NCBI GenBank assembly: GCA_016715765.1
Contig: JADJZJ010000007.1
Span: 62,001-126,000, forward strand
DNA from: Opitutaceae bacterium
GTDB lineage: Bacteria > Verrucomicrobiota > Verrucomicrobiia > Opitutales > Opitutaceae
Direction: 5' to 3'
Length of the DNA: 64,000 bases
Below the pieces are notes generated by a model that made no database searches, was not told the origin of the DNA, and was given only the letters and a program-made list of their open reading frames with translations. Below, piece by piece: positions 19,199 to 27,976 of this stretch (the first letter of the stretch is position 1; each line of letters opens with the position of its first letter). The translations under genes and the position numbers were made by a program.

Positions 19199-20274
19199 CC
19201 CCGCGCGAGCGAGTCCTGGCCGTCTACCGCAACCAGATGCCCGACCGGATTCCGGTCGGCATCTATGGCCGTTATCTGCGCGCCGGCGCCGGTGAGCGCC
19301 GGGCGCGCGAACGGGGACTGGCCCTGCTGGTCTTCCATCCCCTGACGAGCCTGCTCGCACCCCCGTGGCATGTGAGCCCGGGCTACGTTTCCGAAGTCAA
19401 GGGCGCCGAGTTCACGATCCGCCATGTCTACGAAGACGGCCGGAGGGTGGAGGAGCGACGTTACTCCACGCCCGTCGGCAACATTTCGCAGCAGCTCATC
19501 AAGGACTCCGGCTATGCCAGCGATTGGATTCGCAAGCACTACCTGGAATCGGCGGAAGACTACAAGGTCATGCAGTATCTGGTGGAACACACGGTCCTCG
19601 AGCCCCAGCGCGACCAGCTCCGGCAATTGCAGGAGGACCTGGGTGAGGACGGGGTCGTCCTTGGGCGCCTGGATCGTTCGCCCTTCCAGAAGCTCCTCAT
19701 CGAGCTGGCCGATCCGCAGCAATTTCTCGTGGATTACATGACCGAGCCCGGGCCCATCGAAACCCTGCTGGCGATGCTCGAGGAGAAGCAGAGCCGGCAG
19801 GTGGATCTGGCACTGGAGATGCCGGTCGAGGCGGTCTGGCAGCCCGACAACGTGACCGCCGACATGACGCCGCCGGCCATTTTCGAGAAATACTGCGCGT
19901 CGTTCTACCGCAAGCAGGGGGCCAAGCTGCGCGCGGCCAACAAAGCCTACCTCGTGCATCTCGACGGCCGCCTCGCCCCGCTGGCCACGGCGATCGCGGG
20001 ATCCACCTTTGATGTCGTGGAATCATTTTCCTTTGCGGAAATGGGCAACGACCTGCCCGAGACCGAGGCGCTGCGGCTCTGGCCGGATAAAGTCATTTGC
20101 CCGAACTTCCCCGCCTCCCTGAGCGGCCGGAGCCGCCGGGAAATCGAGGACTTCTGCGCCGCCAAGGTGCAGGCCTTTGGGCCGCGCCCCTTCATGTTGC
20201 AGATCAGCGAGGACCTGCCGACGGACCACTACGCGCATGTCCTTGAATCGCTCACCGGGTTCTTCTCCCGATAA
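19195..20274 (+). CDS. Uroporphyrinogen decarboxylase-superfamily protein (not HemE)
   Basis: The 359-residue protein opens MTPRERVLAVYRNQMPDRIPVG, the typical start of URO-D-superfamily members. It keeps the C-terminal barrel features HLDGRLAPLATAIA near 255 and VICPNFPAS near 301. HemE-specific substrate residues (the N-terminal RQAGRYLPEY block) are absent, and so is the HxC zinc motif of MtaA/CmuA-type methyl-cobamide transferases in its usual form. It belongs to the large uncharacterised group common in Planctomycetota and Verrucomicrobiota carbohydrate clusters. Its coupling to a PfkB kinase and a PhyH dioxygenase suggests a catabolic role. No biochemical function is claimed. Confidence 0.75.
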   Translation: MTPRERVLAVYRNQMPDRIPVGIYGRYLRAGAGERRARERGLALLVFHPLTSLLAPPWHVSPGYVSEVKGAEFTIRHVYEDGRRVEERRYSTPVGNISQQLIKDSGYASDWIRKHYLESAEDYKVMQYLVEHTVLEPQRDQLRQLQEDLGEDGVVLGRLDRSPFQKLLIELADPQQFLVDYMTEPGPIETLLAMLEEKQSRQVDLALEMPVEAVWQPDNVTADMTPPAIFEKYCASFYRKQGAKLRAANKAYLVHLDGRLAPLATAIAGSTFDVVESFSFAEMGNDLPETEALRLWPDKVICPNFPASLSGRSRREIEDFCAAKVQAFGPRPFMLQISEDLPTDHYAHVLESLTGFFSR

Positions 20275-20354
20275 GCGACGGGGCTTTGGGGCGTCTTCCC
20301 AATCACTAAGACCCGGCGGGGGGGGGGAGGCTAAGCCCCGATCCCACACCACTC

Positions 20355-21245
20355 ATGAGCACTCTAAAAATCCACGACATCGCAGTCACCGATCAAAACC
20401 GCGCCGAATACCGCGAGCGCGGCTACTGGCGCACCCCGAAGCTGCTCAGCGACGAATCCATCGCGTTTCTGCGCGGGGAATTCGACCGCATCTTCCGCAA
20501 GGAATACGACCGCGACCTTTATCCCTTCGACCGGGTTTACGAATACGACCTCAACAGTCCCGAGCTGCGCAAGGTCAACAACGGCTGGTGGCTCAACGAT
20601 GCCATCCGCGAAGTGGTCACCAGTCCACGCCTCGGCCGGATGATCGCCGGCTTGACGGAACAAGCCGGCATCCGCGTCTGGCACGACCAGGTCGTGGTCA
20701 AGCCGGGCGTCGGCCCCGAGGGCAAAAACTTCCGTGCCGCCAACATCGGCTGGCATCAGGATTACGCCCACTGGCAGGTGGCCAGCAGCCAGGAGATGTG
20801 CACGCTGTGGATCGCGCTTCAGGACACCGACCTGACCAACGGCGGCATGCGCACCATTGTCGGCTCCCACCGATGGGGACTGTCCCGCGACGCGGAGACG
20901 TTTCACGAAAAGGACCTCGACGCCCTCAAGGACCGGTTCTCCGCCCAGGGCGAATGGCTCGACGAGCCCTGTGTGCTCAAGTCGGGCGAGGCCAGCGTGC
21001 ACCACTGCCTCACCTTTCACGGCTCCGGTCCCAACCTGACGCATGATCCGCGGCTCTCGCTCATCATCCACTACATGCCCAACGGCACCTTTTATCTCGG
21101 GCGGGTTGACCCCTACCAAAAGATTCTCCCCGACCGCAAAGGCAACCGTCACGCCAACGTCCCCCTCCTCGGTCCCAATGCGGGCCCCGGCACGCCGTTT
21201 GACGGCGAGTGCTTCCCGCAGGTCTGGCCGGCGCTGGTGAAATAA
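20355..21245 (+). CDS. Phytanoyl-CoA dioxygenase (PhyH)-family Fe(II)/2-oxoglutarate oxygenase
   Basis: The 296-residue protein has the PhyH fold's metal triad: HxD in NIGWHQDYAHWQ (His about 133, Asp about 135) and a distal His in CLTFHGSGPNLT (about 222). A downstream Arg (DPRLSLIIHY) is suited to bind 2-oxoglutarate. Such enzymes hydroxylate diverse small molecules, in PVC bacteria often in sugar or osmolyte catabolic clusters. It is the third gene of the set; the gap after the URO-D-like gene is 80 bases and includes an unusual run of nine G (near 20320-20328). The substrate is unknown. Confidence 0.85.
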   Translation: MSTLKIHDIAVTDQNRAEYRERGYWRTPKLLSDESIAFLRGEFDRIFRKEYDRDLYPFDRVYEYDLNSPELRKVNNGWWLNDAIREVVTSPRLGRMIAGLTEQAGIRVWHDQVVVKPGVGPEGKNFRAANIGWHQDYAHWQVASSQEMCTLWIALQDTDLTNGGMRTIVGSHRWGLSRDAETFHEKDLDALKDRFSAQGEWLDEPCVLKSGEASVHHCLTFHGSGPNLTHDPRLSLIIHYMPNGTFYLGRVDPYQKILPDRKGNRHANVPLLGPNAGPGTPFDGECFPQVWPALVK

Positions 21246-21260
21246 ATCAGTAGAAGAAAC

Positions 21261-21572
21261 ATGATTCATTACAATGTCTGGTTTACGCTGAAGCCCGGGG
21301 TGGGCGAAGCAGAGGCGCTCGGGTTGGTGCGGGCGTTTATCGAAGAGCTGAGCGCACAGGGGAATCTTTCACGCGGCATCGTCCTCAAGAATACCGGCGA
21401 GCCGCCCAAAAGCAGGCTGCTCCCTTACCAGGCGGTTTTTGAGTTTCGTGACGATGACCAGATGACAGCGGCGTTCGCCGGAAAAAGAAAAGAAGGCATC
21501 CACGCCGGCCCTCACGGAATATTGATCGAATCCGTTGCGGAGTTTCGAGTGGAAGTATTTCGCGAGGTTTGA
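21261..21572 (+). CDS. Small Dabb/ABM-type ferredoxin-fold protein
   Basis: The 103-residue product begins MIHYNVWFTLKPGV, the opening strand and loop of stress-responsive alpha/beta-barrel (Dabb) domains. It continues with an amphipathic helix (EAEALGLVRAFIEELSAQG) and an antiparallel strand pair (YQAVFEFRDDDQMTAAF). Dabb-like proteins are usually homodimeric and bind or isomerise small molecules. It is 15 bases after the PhyH gene, as the last gene of the set. Family assignment is from fold pattern only. Confidence 0.65.
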   Translation: MIHYNVWFTLKPGVGEAEALGLVRAFIEELSAQGNLSRGIVLKNTGEPPKSRLLPYQAVFEFRDDDQMTAAFAGKRKEGIHAGPHGILIESVAEFRVEVFREV

Positions 21573-21668
21573 GCCCGGAAAAGTAAGCCGACCACATGAC
21601 GGAGAGATCCTTATGTTTCGGCAGGAGAACGCTTGCGCCGCGCGATTCGGAGGCCAGATTCCGGGGGC

Positions 21669-21887
21669 ATGAACGATGCCAAGCTGATCTCTGCCGCCTT
21701 GAAGCTTCCCGCCAGAAAGCGTGAGCGGGTTGCAGAGGCGCTGATCGCAAGCATCAAGTCTCCAAGCCAAGCTCATTTAAATCGGCTCTGGGCTCAAGAA
21801 TCAGAAACACGGATTGACGCGTTGCTGGCGGGCCAGATTAAGACTGTGAGCGGCGAGAAAGTGCTGCAGTACCGCGCACGGAAATGA
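21669..21887 (+). CDS. Antitoxin-like addiction-module protein
   Basis: This 72-residue protein (MNDAKLISAALKLPARKRERVAEALIAS...) matches short 'addiction module component' proteins found directly before ParE-like toxins: the first half has the LPARKRERVAEALIASI helix, the second ends with Arg/Lys residues. It overlaps the toxin start by four bases (ATGA). ATG 21669 is used because the conserved helix follows at once. Confidence 0.75.
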   Translation: MNDAKLISAALKLPARKRERVAEALIASIKSPSQAHLNRLWAQESETRIDALLAGQIKTVSGEKVLQYRARK

Positions 21888-22186
21888 CGTTTGAATTCCT
21901 CTATCCCGCAACCCGGGAATTCGAGGAGGCATTCGATTGGTATGCGCACCGTTCGGCGCGAGCTGCGGAAGGTTTTCGCGCAAAAGTCCGTGAAGCCATC
22001 CAGCGTGCGATGGAGAATCCCACGTCAGCTGGCTTTCCTGCCGGCAAGCGGTCGAGGAAGATACTGCTCGATCCCTATCGCTACGGCTTGGTCTATTTTG
22101 TGCACAGAGACTTTCTGTATGTTGTTGCAATCGCACCGAACCGAAAGCCACCCCGCTATTGGGTTCGTCGCATCAAAAATGCCTAA
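21884..22186 (+). CDS. RelE/ParE-family toxin
   Basis: The 100-residue protein has the ParE/RelE layout: an N-terminal strand (FEFLYPATREFEEAFDWY), two helices with SARAAEGFRAKVREAIQRAMENP, a GKRSRKILLDPYRYGLVYFV strand pair, and a basic C-terminal strand (IAPNRKPPRYWVRRIKNA). In this superfamily such proteins poison gyrase or cut mRNA. Translational coupling to the upstream antitoxin supports a type II module. Fold class is clear; target is not. Confidence 0.82.
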   Translation: MTFEFLYPATREFEEAFDWYAHRSARAAEGFRAKVREAIQRAMENPTSAGFPAGKRSRKILLDPYRYGLVYFVHRDFLYVVAIAPNRKPPRYWVRRIKNA

Positions 22187-22356
22187 CCCCGAGTGTACAT
22201 TCCCACTGTGGAGCCAGCCCCGCCAAACCGAGGGTGGCGCATCGTAATTTTCGGCAATATTCGCGCGCAATGTCCTGAACCGGCAGTTCCATTCGTCGGG
22301 AGTTAAAGGAGTAATCATGGCAAAATTTCTGGTAGCGATTCACCACCCCGAAACAA

Positions 22357-23028
22357 ATGACTAAACTCCGTGTGGAAAGCTTCACTATTTCGATTGATGG
22401 CTTCGGCGCAGGCCCGAATCAAAGCCTGGAGAACCCGCTTGGGGTAGGCGGAACTGGCGGAACTTCCCTTCATGGCTGGGCGATCGCTACGCGCACGTTT
22501 CAGGCGCAACTGTTCGGCAACCAAGGTGGAGAGACCGGGATCGATGACGACTTTGCCGCGCGGGGTTTCCACAATGTAGGTGCCTGGATTATGGGCCGGA
22601 ATATGTTCGGACCAGTCCGCGGTCCCTGGCTTGATGAGAGTTGGCGGGGTTGGTGGGGTGACAACCCGGTGTATCATAAGCCGGTTTTCGTGCTCACTCA
22701 TCATCCTCGTGCTCCACTCGTAATGGAGGGCGGCACGACCTTTCATTTCGTCACCAAGGGTCCGCGCGTCGCCCTCGAACTGGCCCGCGAAGCCGCCAAC
22801 GGAAAGGATGTCCGCATCGGCGGCGGAGCGGCGACCATCAGGCAATATCTGCGGGAGCGACTGATCGATGAACTGCATGTCGCCATCGCACCTGTCATGC
22901 TTGGCGCGGGCGAGCGGTTATTCGACGGCATCAACCTGCCGGACTTGGGCTACACCTGCACCCAGCATGTCGCATCGCAGCGAGCCACCCACATCGTGCT
23001 AACCCGCACTAAACCCAACGTCGCTTAA
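22357..23028 (+). CDS. Dihydrofolate reductase-family (RibD C-terminal domain) protein
   Basis: The 223-residue protein has the RibD-C/DHFR-like reductase fold: VESFTISIDGFGAGPNQS at the N-terminus, AWIMGRNMFGPVRGPW near 85 (NADPH-loop GRxMF), PVFVLTHHPR near 108, GKDVRIGGGAATIRQYL near 147 and LHVAIAPVMLGAGERLFDG near 172. These proteins are abundant, solitary and uncharacterised; they are not essential DHFR. It is free-standing between the toxin-antitoxin pair and tRNA-Pro. Confidence 0.85.
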   Translation: MTKLRVESFTISIDGFGAGPNQSLENPLGVGGTGGTSLHGWAIATRTFQAQLFGNQGGETGIDDDFAARGFHNVGAWIMGRNMFGPVRGPWLDESWRGWWGDNPVYHKPVFVLTHHPRAPLVMEGGTTFHFVTKGPRVALELAREAANGKDVRIGGGAATIRQYLRERLIDELHVAIAPVMLGAGERLFDGINLPDLGYTCTQHVASQRATHIVLTRTKPNVA

Positions 23029-23125
23029 CGAAACAGTGCAGCGAACGGGCGCTGGCGCTTCTGCTAATATAAAGCAATGGAGTCCAATGATCTCTGCGAT
23101 CGAAAGCAGTAGTTGTCCAGGGGCC

Positions 23126-23166
23126 AAAAAGAAGCACTAGATGTCCAAAGTGGCCAACTAGTGCTT
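23126..23166 (-). terminator. Intrinsic terminator of tRNA-Pro
   Basis: On the minus strand a 9-bp stem (AAGCACTAG / CTAGTGCTT) with a 17-base loop is followed by CTTTTT, 15 bases downstream of the tRNA 3' end. Confidence 0.75.
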
Positions 23167-23181
23167 CCATCGACAAAATGG

Positions 23182-23255
23182 TCGGGGCGATAGGATTCGA
23201 ACCTACGACCTCCTGGTCCCAAACCAGGCGCTCTACCAGGCTAAGCTACACCCCG
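23182..23255 (-). tRNA. tRNA-Pro (anticodon TGG)
   Basis: The minus strand folds as a 74-base tRNA: acceptor CGGGGTG/CGCCCCG, D-arm TAGCTTAGCCTGGTAGAGC, anticodon stem CCTGG/CCAGG around TTTGGGA (anticodon TGG), T-arm GTAGG-TTCGAAT-CCTAT and discriminator A. A terminator follows at 23126-23166. Confidence 0.96.
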
Positions 23256-23476
23256 TTACCAAGCGGGATGGGAGGGAGCGGCGCCACTACTGTCAACGTT
23301 GGCGTGATCCGCGCGCCGCCATTTCAATCACGGGCGCTCCGGGCCGCGATGGCTAAAGTTGCGGCTGGTTGCGAGTTGCCTTGGCTCATCCGGGCCATGG
23401 GGCCGGGCAATGTTAATAATCTCTGCTTGCGTCAGGATTCCCTTCGGTTAGGCCTTGTTTCCCGAACTTCAAACCC

Positions 23477-23989
23477 ATGGACACCATTTCCCGCGAAAAT
23501 AACAGCATGCTTCCAGTCGGCGGCATCATCGTCGGCGTGATTGCGCTGCTGCTCGGCGGTTACTCCGCCATCAAACTCTCCAGCGTTGGCAAGACATTGG
23601 CCGCGCATGAGGAAAAACTCGCGAAAGTGGACGCCCTCGAATCGCAGGTCAGTTCGACCGCCGCGACCGCCGACAAGGCCTCCCGTGACCTGGCCGCGCT
23701 GACGCGTTCGACCCAGGATGCCTTCAACCAGGTCGGAGCCGAACTCGGCAACCTCCGCGCCGGCATCACCAAGCTCGAGGAATCCGCCAAGGCCCCCGCC
23801 AAGTCCGCCAAGGGCGGCGGCGCCCCCGCCGTGGCTGGTCCCGATGAGTATATCATCAAGGCCGGCGACACCTTCGCCAAGATCGCCCGCGCCCAGGGCA
23901 CGACGATCGACGCCATGCAGCAGGTCAACCCCGGCGTTGATTCCAGAAACCTGAAGATCGGCCAGAAGATCAAGCTGCCGAAGAAGTAA
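23477..23989 (+). CDS. LysM-domain protein with an N-terminal membrane anchor
   Basis: This 170-residue protein has one membrane segment (about 11-33, LPVGGIIVGVIALLLGGYSA), a helical probable coiled coil (about 36-105), a Lys/Ala/Gly linker and one C-terminal LysM domain (about 124-168: YIIKAGDTFAKIARAQGT ... NLKIGQKIKLP). LysM binds peptidoglycan N-acetylglucosamine, so it probably bridges inner membrane and cell wall. It ends before a clear terminator at 24009. Confidence 0.9.
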   Translation: MDTISRENNSMLPVGGIIVGVIALLLGGYSAIKLSSVGKTLAAHEEKLAKVDALESQVSSTAATADKASRDLAALTRSTQDAFNQVGAELGNLRAGITKLEESAKAPAKSAKGGGAPAVAGPDEYIIKAGDTFAKIARAQGTTIDAMQQVNPGVDSRNLKIGQKIKLPKK

Positions 23990-24008
23990 TCGGCCCGCAA
24001 TTTTTCCG

Positions 24009-24044
24009 ATGCCTCCTCGACGCAAGTCAGGAGGCATTTTTTTT
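24009..24044 (+). terminator. Intrinsic terminator after the LysM gene
   Basis: A 9-bp stem (ATGCCTCCT / AGGAGGCAT) with an 11-base loop is followed by seven T. Confidence 0.9.
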
Positions 24045-24052
24045 GACCTGAA

Positions 24053-24628
24053 ATGAATCACACTCCCGGCCACCCCGCCCGCTGGCTAAAACTCGGCCAG
24101 ACGCTGCTGGCGCAGACCCGCGTTTTCGACCTGCACAATGTGCGCTACCGGCATCCGCAGCGGGGCACGGAGCGCGACTTCGTCGTCGCGAATCCGCCGG
24201 ACTGGGTGAATGTGATCGCACTGACCCCGGACCACCAGCTGGTGCTCGTGCGCCAATTCCGTTTTGGCATCGATGATTTTGCCCTCGAGATTCCCGGCGG
24301 GGTCATCGATGCCGGCGAGGATCCGCTCGTGGCGGGCCCCCGGGAACTGCGCGAGGAAACCGGTTTTTCCGGGACGGCCGCCAGCCTGCTGGGCTCGGTG
24401 CGGCCGAATCCCGCGATCCTGAGCAACCGGTGCCATGTGGTGTTCGTGGAGCACGCGGTGGCGACCGATGCGACAGCCTGGGACCATGATGAGGAAATCG
24501 AGGTGCTGACCCTGCCGGTGGAGGAGGTGCTGGCCCTCGCGCGGAGCGGCGGCATCACCCACAGCCTGGTGCTCAACGCCCTGTTCATGTTCGAACCCCG
24601 CTGGCGGGCGATGCAGGGCGGCGTTTGA
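24053..24628 (+). CDS. Nudix hydrolase (ADP-ribose pyrophosphatase-like)
   Basis: The 191-residue protein has a full Nudix box at about residues 83-105: GGVIDAGEDP followed by REETGF, with the two metal-binding Glu of the box (REETG) in place. The preceding strand QLVLVRQFRFGIDDFALEIPGG matches ADP-ribose/nucleoside-diphosphate-sugar pyrophosphatases (RQxR then E-x-P-G-G). It would hydrolyse NDP-sugar-type substrates in the cytosol. Its start (ATGAATCAC, 24053) lies nine bases after the T-tract of the LysM terminator. Its end overlaps by four bases a possible upstream start of the following gene, so they may be coupled. Confidence 0.9.
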   Translation: MNHTPGHPARWLKLGQTLLAQTRVFDLHNVRYRHPQRGTERDFVVANPPDWVNVIALTPDHQLVLVRQFRFGIDDFALEIPGGVIDAGEDPLVAGPRELREETGFSGTAASLLGSVRPNPAILSNRCHVVFVEHAVATDATAWDHDEEIEVLTLPVEEVLALARSGGITHSLVLNALFMFEPRWRAMQGGV

Positions 24629-24666
24629 CTTCACCCCGCACCGGAGTTTCCTGCCCGACCACCGCC

Positions 24667-25924
24667 ATGTCCGTCCCCGTCTTCGCCAATCATCCCGCCG
24701 CGCTCGGCCCCCTGGCCGCCGACCATGTGCCCGGGCCGTTGGAGCAGGAGGTCCGGCGCATCTATGCCCGCAGCCCGCTCTATGGTCGGCGGTTTCCGCT
24801 GCATCAGAATCCGTTGGAGTGGGCCTGTTACCGCGAGATCCCGGCGCTCTCCAAGAAGGAAATCGTCGAGCACGGCCACCAGGCCTTTTTCGCGGACTAT
24901 CGGGAAATCGAGCGCGGCATGGCGGAAAAGCGCTTCGAATACGAATCCACTTCCGGCACCACGCAGGGGCCGATGACCGTGATCATGGAGCAGGGCTGGT
25001 GGGAGGCGCAGACCGAGCGCGCCTACCGGGCCTCGCCCATCCTGCGCGAATTCGTTGGCCGGCCCTACCGCAAGTGCGTCCTCGCGCCGGTGGGCTGCTC
25101 CAGCAACCTCTGCCCCTACGAGGATCATCCGTTCCCGCACCGCTATTTCAACGGCACGGTCTATCTGAACCTTTCCAGTGATCCCTTTGCCTTTCCGGAG
25201 GCGGAGTGGGACCGCATCGTGCTCGAGTTGCAGGCGACGAAACCCGAGGTGATCGAGGGCGAGCCCATCTATCTTTCGCTGCTGGCCCGCGCGACCCAGC
25301 GCCGCGGGGTGAAGGTGCCGAGTATCCGCGCGGTGATCCTCACCTACGGCAAGGCCAGCCTGCAGCACAGCCGCCGCATCGCGGAGGTGTTTCCCGCCCC
25401 GCAGGTCGATCTCTATGGTTCGACCGAGGCGGGCTACCTGTTTGTCGGCGAAGCCTTCAAGGACGACTCCAAGGTCATTGACGACAACGCCTTCATCGAA
25501 CTCGTGCCCTGGCGCGCCGGCCTGCCGGATGTCTTCCAGATTTACGTCACGACCCGCGGGCGCGAGGCGATGCCGCTCTTGCGCTATCACACGGGCGACA
25601 TCGTGCGCCGGTATCCGACGGGTTACCGCATCCTGGGCCGCGAGGGCGGTTTGTATTTCCGACCCCGACGGTTCGCTCGTTTCACCGACCGAGGTGGACG
25701 AGGTGCTCCCGGATAATTTCGCCTGCTGGCATTACAGCCTGGTGCAGACCGCCGAGCGGCGCTGGGACTTTCATTATGTGTCCGAGCATTCCGCACCTCC
25801 CGCGCTGGCGGAACGGATCGCGCAGATGCTCGGGGAGGGCGTGCGCGTCAACGCGTTCCGCCGCAAGTTCATCACCCCCGCCGCGAGCGGAAAATTCGCG
25901 CTGCTCAAGCCGCTGGCCAGGTAG
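24667..25924 (+). pseudogene. PaaK-like adenylate-forming enzyme, one frameshift near 25660
   Basis: Two consecutive frames together make one protein of about 420 residues resembling phenylacetate-CoA ligase/CapK-type adenylating enzymes. The first frame has the phosphate loop ESTSGTTQGP near residue 94, LYGSTEAGYLF near 255 (A5-type motif) and LLRYHTGDIVRRYPTGYRILGR near 310 (hinge GD motif). It then loses the frame: the expected GLYFR-DPDGS is read as GLYFRPRR. The second frame supplies DPDGSLVSPTEVDEVLPDNFACWHYSLVQ and the C-terminal lid with NAFRRKFITPAASGKFALLK, carrying the catalytic Lys. Joining needs two bases added or one removed around 25658-25664. Either the gene is newly broken or the sequence has an indel error; conservation on both sides favours a recent event. 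Start ATG 24667; an upstream in-frame start at 24625 overlaps the Nudix stop. Confidence 0.75.
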
Positions 25925-26286
25925 GGCAGGTCTCCGACCTGCCCCGATAACGCCTATACGCGGATGCGACGTTCGAAGGCGGGTCAGAGCTGTCCTCCGT
26001 AGGCCCGGCGAAGGAGGAGCCCCGCCCTACTTGCCGATACAATCCAGCTGTTCACCACCCAACGCAGCGGATGGCCCTGATCCGATCCATGCGCGTGATT
26101 TTTCGACGACGCTTGGACGTCGAGTCATTGGCTTGCAGAGATGGATGGTTCTGTAGGGCCGGACCTTGGTCCGTGCCTCGGTCGACGAACGGACATAAGG
26201 CACGGACCAAGGTCCGGCCCTACAAGTCTTGAGGACATCCGAACAAAAAACATGGCTGCACCCGCGCCATTCGCTTTGCTCCTCCC
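25925..26286. repeat. Repeat-filled intergenic region before fdhD
   Basis: No gene is seen in these 362 bases. They contain a CCTCCGTAGGCCC unit (25994-26017) that is part of a larger inverted arrangement with GGTAGGGCAGG (25920) and CCCGCCCTAC (26021-26030), and a long palindrome at 26153-26223 whose arms (GTAGGGCCGGACCTTGGTCC against GGACCAAGGTCCGGCCCTAC) pair over more than 20 bases. The fdhD promoter is not obvious. Confidence 0.7.
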
Positions 26287-27108
26287 ATGACTCCGACCCC
26301 CGCCAAAGCCGTCCGCAGCTTCACGATCACCCGCTTGGAAGGAACGCAGCCGGCCGAGGTGCGCGAGGATGTGCTCGCGGCGGAGGAGCCGCTCGAGATT
26401 CGCGTCGGTGGACACAGCGTGGCGGTGGTCATGCGCACGCCGGGTCATGATCGGGAGCTGGCCGCGGGTTTTCTGGCAACGGAGGGGATTCTGCACCGGC
26501 GGGAGGAGGTGCTCGACATGGTCTACTGCCGGGCCGACGGCGGGGCGCCCGAGGAGAACATCCTTGATGTGATCCTGGCTCCGGGCACGGCGTTGGACCT
26601 CGAGCGGCTGACGCGGCATGTGTTCACTTCGTCGAGCTGCGGCATCTGCAGCAAGGCGAGCATCGAGGCGGTGCGGGCGCAGTTTGCGCCCATCGCCACG
26701 CCGTTGGTGCCGTCAAGGGCGGTGCTGGCGGCGCTGCCCGACCGGCTCCGGGCGGCCCAGCCGGCGTTTGATCGCACCGGCGGGTTGCATGCCAGCGCGC
26801 TGTTTGACGCGGCGGGCAACCTGCGCGTGGTGCGGGAGGATGTGGGCCGGCACAACGCCCTCGACAAGGTGGCGGGGCATGCGCTGCTGGCCGGCGAATT
26901 GCCGCTGGCCGGCTGCATTCTGCTGGTGAGCGGCCGGGTGTCCTTCGAAATCATGCAAAAGGCGCTGGCCGCGGGGATTCCGGCGGTGGCAGCCATCTCG
27001 GCGCCCACCAGCGCGGCCGTGGAGTTCGCCCGGGCCAGCGGCCAGGTGCTGGTCGGTTTCCTGCGCGGCGAGCGGATGAATGTTTACGCGGGCACCCTGG
27101 CGGGTTGA
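26287..27108 (+). CDS. fdhD: Formate dehydrogenase accessory sulfurtransferase FdhD
   Basis: The 273-residue protein contains the FdhD core: PLEIRVGGHSVAVVMRTPGHDRELAAGFLATEGI near 38-70, the sulfur-carrying Cys pair at positions 118 and 121 (SSCGICSK), and the DVGRHNALDKVAGHAL and VSGRVSFEIMQKA blocks near 195 and 218. FdhD moves sulfur from the IscS desulfurase to the bis-MGD molybdenum cofactor, activating formate dehydrogenase in the cytosol. No formate dehydrogenase subunit is in this window. purU, which releases formate, is in the window at 15010 but not linked. Confidence 0.95.
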   Translation: MTPTPAKAVRSFTITRLEGTQPAEVREDVLAAEEPLEIRVGGHSVAVVMRTPGHDRELAAGFLATEGILHRREEVLDMVYCRADGGAPEENILDVILAPGTALDLERLTRHVFTSSSCGICSKASIEAVRAQFAPIATPLVPSRAVLAALPDRLRAAQPAFDRTGGLHASALFDAAGNLRVVREDVGRHNALDKVAGHALLAGELPLAGCILLVSGRVSFEIMQKALAAGIPAVAAISAPTSAAVEFARASGQVLVGFLRGERMNVYAGTLAG

Positions 27109-27130
27109 TGGTGTCGCAGCCTGCGAAACC

Positions 27131-27970
27131 ATGAGAATCCTCTGCTGCTTCCTTTTGCTCTGCACCGCCCTGGCGGCCGCCGAGCCCGCCAGTGAGACGT
27201 TGACCGAGCGGTCGTTGCGCCAGTTGCTGGAGCGCCAGCAGGCGCTGTTTGCCGAGGCGAAGCAACAGGGCGAGAAGCTCGACCAGGCCAGCTTCCAGGA
27301 GCAGGCGCAGGCCCTCGTCCATGATTACGAGGTGTTTCTGCGCAACAATCCCAACAGCGCCGACGGGTACGCCGCCTACGGCTACCTCCTGGGCAAGGTG
27401 GACATGCGCCGCGAGTCCCTCGTGATGCTGATGAAGGCCAACCGGATCGATCCCAACATCCCGCTGGTCAAGAACCAGATCGGCAACCTGCTGGCCGAGA
27501 CCGGTCAGCCGTTGGAGGCGGTCTCGTATTTTCTCGCCGCCATCAAGCTCGCCCCGAAGGAACCGCTCTACCACTACCAGCTCGGCACTCTGCTGGCCGA
27601 GGCCCGCGACGATTTTCTCAAGGCGGGGGAGTGGAGCCGGGAGAGCCTGGACCAGAACATGCTCGAAGCCTTCCGCCAGGCCAAGGAACTGGCGCCCGAC
27701 CGCTTTGAATTCGCCTACCGTTATGCCGAGGCGTTCTACGACCTCGCCCGGCCCGACTGGGATGCCGCCCTCAAGGAATGGTCCGCGCTGGAGGAGAAGG
27801 CGGCCACGAACATCGAGCGGGAAACAATGCGCCTGCACGCGGCGAACATCCTGATCAAGCAGGGCCGGACCGACCACGCGCGCCTGGTGCTGGCGATGGT
27901 GACGGAGCCGGAATTGCAGGCCCAGAAGCAAAAGCTGGTTGCGCAGCTTCCGGCCCGCGACGACAAGTAA
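27131..27970 (+). CDS. Exported TPR-repeat protein
   Basis: The 279-residue protein has a cleavable signal (MRILCCFLLLCTALAAAEP) followed by about five helical repeats (about 30-270), with canonical TPR spacing such as NNPNSADGYAAYGYLLGKVD, NQIGNLLAETGQPLEAVSYFLAAIKLAPKEP and YHYQLGTLLAEA. It is a periplasmic scaffold without a catalytic motif. ATG 27131 gives the signal peptide; an earlier in-frame Met (27080) lies inside fdhD. It is followed seven bases later by the site-2 protease gene, suggesting an operon fdhD-TPR-S2P. Confidence 0.8.
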   Translation: MRILCCFLLLCTALAAAEPASETLTERSLRQLLERQQALFAEAKQQGEKLDQASFQEQAQALVHDYEVFLRNNPNSADGYAAYGYLLGKVDMRRESLVMLMKANRIDPNIPLVKNQIGNLLAETGQPLEAVSYFLAAIKLAPKEPLYHYQLGTLLAEARDDFLKAGEWSRESLDQNMLEAFRQAKELAPDRFEFAYRYAEAFYDLARPDWDAALKEWSALEEKAATNIERETMRLHAANILIKQGRTDHARLVLAMVTEPELQAQKQKLVAQLPARDDK

Positions 27971-27976
27971 GGCCCT

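Noticed and set aside
22315..22878. A 187-codon minus-strand open frame opposite the RibD-C reductase gene
   Set aside because: The plus frame has all conserved reductase blocks; the minus frame has no domain or start signal.
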